NCBI RefSeq assembly: GCF_001476655.1
Contig: NZ_LDRT01000049.1
Location: 17,103 to 81,102, forward strand
Length of the DNA stretch: 64,000 nt
DNA from: Microbacterium testaceum
GTDB taxonomy: Bacteria; Actinomycetota; Actinomycetes; Actinomycetales; Microbacteriaceae
Direction of reading: 5' to 3'
Below, piece after piece: positions 61,461 to 64,000 of the stretch. Below the pieces are notes generated by a model. It was not told the origin of the DNA. It made no database searches and saw only the letters and a program-made list of their open reading frames with translations. Each line of letters begins with the position of its first letter. Positions within the stretch are counted from its first letter, which is position 1. A program made the translations under genes and the position numbers.

Positions 61461-63059
61461 ATGCGACTGAGCGTGGGTGGGCGGCTGGCGCTCGTCTCTC
61501 TCGGTGTCGTCGTGCTCGTCGCCGGCGTCCTCGCGGTACTGCTGTCCTTCCAGCTCACCGACTCGGGACAACGCCAGGCGGAGCAGGTCACCCGATCCGT
61601 CGCCGAGACCCTGGCCCACGAACCCGATGTCGCCGCTCTCGTCGAGCGACGCGACTCCGACACCCTGCAGCCCATGGTCGAGGCGATCCTGGGGGACGCC
61701 GACCTGTCGTTCGTCACGATCATGACGCCGGACGGCATCCGTCTCACCCACCGAAATCGCTCCGAGATCGGCCTGGAGTACCAGGGCTCGCGCGCGGAGG
61801 CGCTCGCCGGCCAGAGCTACACGGAGGTGTACGAGGGGACTCTCGGGCCGTCGGTGCGCACGATCGTGCCGATCCGCGACGGCGGCGACGAGGACGGTCC
61901 CATCGTGGGGCTCGTCGCGGTCGGCGTCACCCTCGGCGCCGTGCAGAAGGACCTCGCCGCCCGCGTCCCGCTCATCGTCGTGGCATCCGCCGCCATCGTC
62001 GGCGTCGGCGTGCTCGGGGCGCTGTACGTGCGGCGCAGCGCGCGCCGGGTCACCGGGTCGTACACCCCGGCCGAACTGTCGCGACTCGTGGAGAGCTACG
62101 AGACGGTGCTGCACTCCCTGCGCGAGGGGCTCGTCGTGACCGACCGAGAGGGACGGATCGTGCTCTACAACGACGAGGCCGCCGACCTGCTCGGACTCCC
62201 GCCCGCGACGATGGGTCAGGTCTCGCTCGACCCCCACGACGTCGACATGGATGCCACCCTGGCCGAGGCCATCTCGACGGGGCGCCGCATGGTCGAGGAG
62301 ACGGTGGTCAACGGCGACCGCGTGCTGCTCGTGAACCAGGAGGACGCGCGCGATCTGAACGGACGCCGCGCCCCCGAGCGCGGGCACGTCATGACGCTGC
62401 GCGACAGGTCGGAGCTGCAGGCACTGCTGGGTGAGCTCGAGGGCGTCCGCACGCTCAGCGACACCCTGCGCTCGCAGACCCACGAGCACGGCAACCGCCT
62501 GCACGCCCTGCTGGCGCTGCTCGAACTCGGGCGGATCGACGACGCGCGGCGGTTGATCGTGGCATCCACCGGCGAACGCCAGGAACTCGCCGACCGTCTG
62601 GTCTCGGACGACGAAGACGCGGTGGTCGTCGCCCTCCTGCTCGGCAAGCTCGACGAAGCCGCCGAACGCGGAGTGCGGCTCGAGCTCGACGTGTCCGAGC
62701 CGAGGCCGTCGCTGCCGCTCGCGCCCGCCGAGGCGGTGACCGTCGTCGGAAACCTCGTCGACAATGCCCTGGACGCCGCGGCGGCGGGCGCCGAACCCCG
62801 GTGGGTGCGCGTGGCCCTGGCGGACAACGGCAGCGACGGGGTGATCGAGGTGTCGGACAGCGGGGGCGGGTTCGACCCGTCGCTCGCCGACCCCTTCGCG
62901 TTCGGGGCGTCGACGAAAGCCGAACAGGCCCCCGGCGGGCGTGGCGTGGGGCTGGCGCTCGTGCGCGATATCGTGGCCGCCCGGGGTGGAACGCTGCAGG
63001 TCACCGCCGACCCGACGACGGTGCGGGTGTTCCTCCCGTCCGTCGAGGAGGCGTCGTGA
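61461..63059 (+). CDS. CitA/DcuS-type sensor histidine kinase
   Basis: 532 residues. Two membrane helices (about 8-30 and 173-190) flank an outside PAS-like domain, as in citrate or C4-dicarboxylate sensors. A cytoplasmic PAS follows (LREGLVVTDREGRIVLYNDEAADLLGL). The phospho-acceptor region is SQTHEHGNRLHALLALLELG, then the N-box NLVDNALDA and G-box GRGVGLALV. Divergent from dctA, so C4-dicarboxylate sensing is likely. Confidence 0.88.
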   Translation: MRLSVGGRLALVSLGVVVLVAGVLAVLLSFQLTDSGQRQAEQVTRSVAETLAHEPDVAALVERRDSDTLQPMVEAILGDADLSFVTIMTPDGIRLTHRNRSEIGLEYQGSRAEALAGQSYTEVYEGTLGPSVRTIVPIRDGGDEDGPIVGLVAVGVTLGAVQKDLAARVPLIVVASAAIVGVGVLGALYVRRSARRVTGSYTPAELSRLVESYETVLHSLREGLVVTDREGRIVLYNDEAADLLGLPPATMGQVSLDPHDVDMDATLAEAISTGRRMVEETVVNGDRVLLVNQEDARDLNGRRAPERGHVMTLRDRSELQALLGELEGVRTLSDTLRSQTHEHGNRLHALLALLELGRIDDARRLIVASTGERQELADRLVSDDEDAVVVALLLGKLDEAAERGVRLELDVSEPRPSLPLAPAEAVTVVGNLVDNALDAAAAGAEPRWVRVALADNGSDGVIEVSDSGGGFDPSLADPFAFGASTKAEQAPGGRGVGLALVRDIVAARGGTLQVTADPTTVRVFLPSVEEAS

Positions 63060-63739
63060 TCCGGGTCCTCATCGTCGACGACGATGCCCTCGCCCTCGAG
63101 CTGCACGCCGCCTACGTGGAGCGGGTGCCCGGATTCGAGGTCGCGGGTCACGCGTCGGGGGCGCGGGCCGCGCTCACCGCGCTGGCCGATCCCGAGCGCC
63201 GGATCGACCTGGTGCTGCTCGACATGACGATGCCGGACGGCAACGGCCTCGACGTCGCGCGGCGCGTGCGCGCGGCGGGATCGGGCGTCGACATCATCGC
63301 GGTGACGGCGGTCCGGGATGCCGCGACCGTCCGCGCGGCGGTGTCGATCGGGGTCGTGCAGTACCTCATCAAGCCCTTCGCGTTCGCGGCCTTCCGCGAG
63401 CGTCTCGAGGCCTACCGCACCTATGTCGAAGGCCTGGATCGCGCGGCCGGCGACGCGACGCAGTCCGAGGTCGACGCGCTGCTCGGATCGCTTCGCACCG
63501 TCACGTCGCCCGGGCTGCCCAAGGGCCTGAGCGACGAGACGCTGCAGGCCGTCGCGGAGCGGGTGCGCACGGCATCCGGAGCCGTGTCGTCGACCGAGGT
63601 GGGCGAGAGCGAGGGCATGTCACGCGTGACGGCGCGGCGTTATCTCGAGCACCTCGCCGACGTGGGGCGCGTGCGCCGGGAGCCGCGCTACGGCGGCCCC
63701 GGCCGCCCCGAGATCACATACGCGTGGGTGCGGGGCTGA
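63056..63739 (+). CDS. CitB/DcuR-type response regulator
   Basis: 227 residues. Receiver with DDD pocket, Asp56 (LVLLDMTMP) and Lys in LIKPF; C-terminal helix-turn-helix with VGESEGMSRVTARRYLEHLADVG. The GTG overlaps the kinase stop by four bases. Likely activates dctA. Confidence 0.88.
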   Translation: MIRVLIVDDDALALELHAAYVERVPGFEVAGHASGARAALTALADPERRIDLVLLDMTMPDGNGLDVARRVRAAGSGVDIIAVTAVRDAATVRAAVSIGVVQYLIKPFAFAAFRERLEAYRTYVEGLDRAAGDATQSEVDALLGSLRTVTSPGLPKGLSDETLQAVAERVRTASGAVSSTEVGESEGMSRVTARRYLEHLADVGRVRREPRYGGPGRPEITYAWVRG

Positions 63740-63832
63740 GCGTGCTCCCGGGTCGGTGCGTGGGGGGGCGGGGCTGAGCGTGCTCCCGGGTGCGTGCGTG
63801 GGGGGCGGGGCTGAGCGTGCTCCCGGGTGCGT
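63732..63832. repeat. tandem repeat of about 38 bp, three units
   Basis: Units of CGGGGCTGAGCGTGCTCCCGGG type begin near 63732, 63770 and 63807. The first unit includes the stop codon of the response regulator. Confidence 0.65.
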
Positions 63833-63893
63833 GCGCGGCGCTCGCTCATGTCCCGGCCACGGGTGCGCGGCGCTCGCTCGTGTCCCGGGCGCG

Positions 63894-63960
63894 CGATAAA
63901 CGCTGCTCCTCCCGAGACACGCCGCGCGGCAGCGTGTTTCGCGAGGAACAGCGTTTATCG
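63894..63960. repeat. 28-bp inverted repeat, 3 mismatches
   Basis: CGATAAACGCTGCTCCTCCCGAGACACG (63894-63921, given here for position only) pairs with 63933-63960; only three of 28 pairs are mismatched, and two of these could be G-U. It lies at the end of the window after the citAB-type genes. Confidence 0.7.
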
Positions 63961-64000
63961 GGCCGGTGGCGGGCGCAGGGCGGGGCGCAGGGCGCAGGGC

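Noticed and set aside
63732..63960. CRISPR array at the right end
   Set aside because: Three adjacent near-copies followed by one inverted repeat; no spacers.

Overview
The DNA is very GC-rich, with small gaps, many GTG starts, 4-base ATGA/GTGA stop-start overlaps, LPXTG anchors, DUF2510/Excalibur and DUF4012 proteins and a BY-kinase. Together these point to a Gram-positive actinobacterium, most likely Microbacteriaceae (Microbacterium or close). That assignment is inference from gene style; there is no rRNA in the window.

Layout. (1) 0-2 kb: a trans-sulfuration PLP enzyme with a divergent operator region, then a DUF2510/Excalibur surface protein. (2) 2.2-6.0 kb, minus strand: a SipW-type secretion locus, in order TasA-like protein, ER-type signal peptidase, LPXTG protein and large choice-of-anchor G-like protein, facing a large LuxR-type ATPase regulator (6.3-8.9 kb). 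(3) 8.9-13.4 kb: a histidine phosphatase flanked by two near-identical copies of a probable structured RNA, then a MarR regulator, L-serine deaminase sdaA, tRNA-Arg(ACG) and an M16-like orphan. (4) 13.4-15.3 kb, minus: a NarL-type two-component system divergent from (5), a RiPP cluster at 15.5-30.1 kb. The RiPP cluster runs: small secreted-type peptide, ocin-ThiF/RRE protein, YcaO-1, SagB-type dehydrogenase, LanB-type glutamylation protein, LanB-type elimination protein, M50 protease, precursor A1, ABC exporter (2 genes), YcaO-2, membrane protein, precursor A2. Both precursors have an acidic leader and a 29-residue core made only of Gly, Ser, Thr, Cys and Ala, including seven Ser in a row. The enzyme set predicts a linear peptide dense in azoles and dehydro-amino acids; the pyridine synthase that would make it a thiopeptide is not seen. 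This is the most interesting system in the window.

(6) 30.4-35.0 kb, minus: an M6 metalloprotease joined to a degenerate GH18-like domain, a Dabb protein, and the GDP-fucose pair fcl-gmd. (7) 35.4-47.3 kb: a lower-GC cell-surface polysaccharide block with a possible fucosyltransferase, a flippase, a Wzy-like polymerase, six glycosyltransferases and an acetyltransferase. It continues at 47.7-52.5 kb with a CPBP protease, a fused Wzz/BY-kinase and a DUF4012 protein. Its mixed strands and lower GC suggest acquisition by transfer.

(8) 52.7-64 kb: an LPXTG protein, an ECF sigma factor with a probable anti-sigma partner, small conserved membrane proteins, an MpaB-type oxygenase, a DUF1992 protein, a CitE-like lyase, the dicarboxylate symporter dctA, and a divergent CitA/CitB-type two-component system that probably controls dctA. 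Several 3' intergenic gaps hold long inverted repeats, three of them next to tandem GC-rich repeats.
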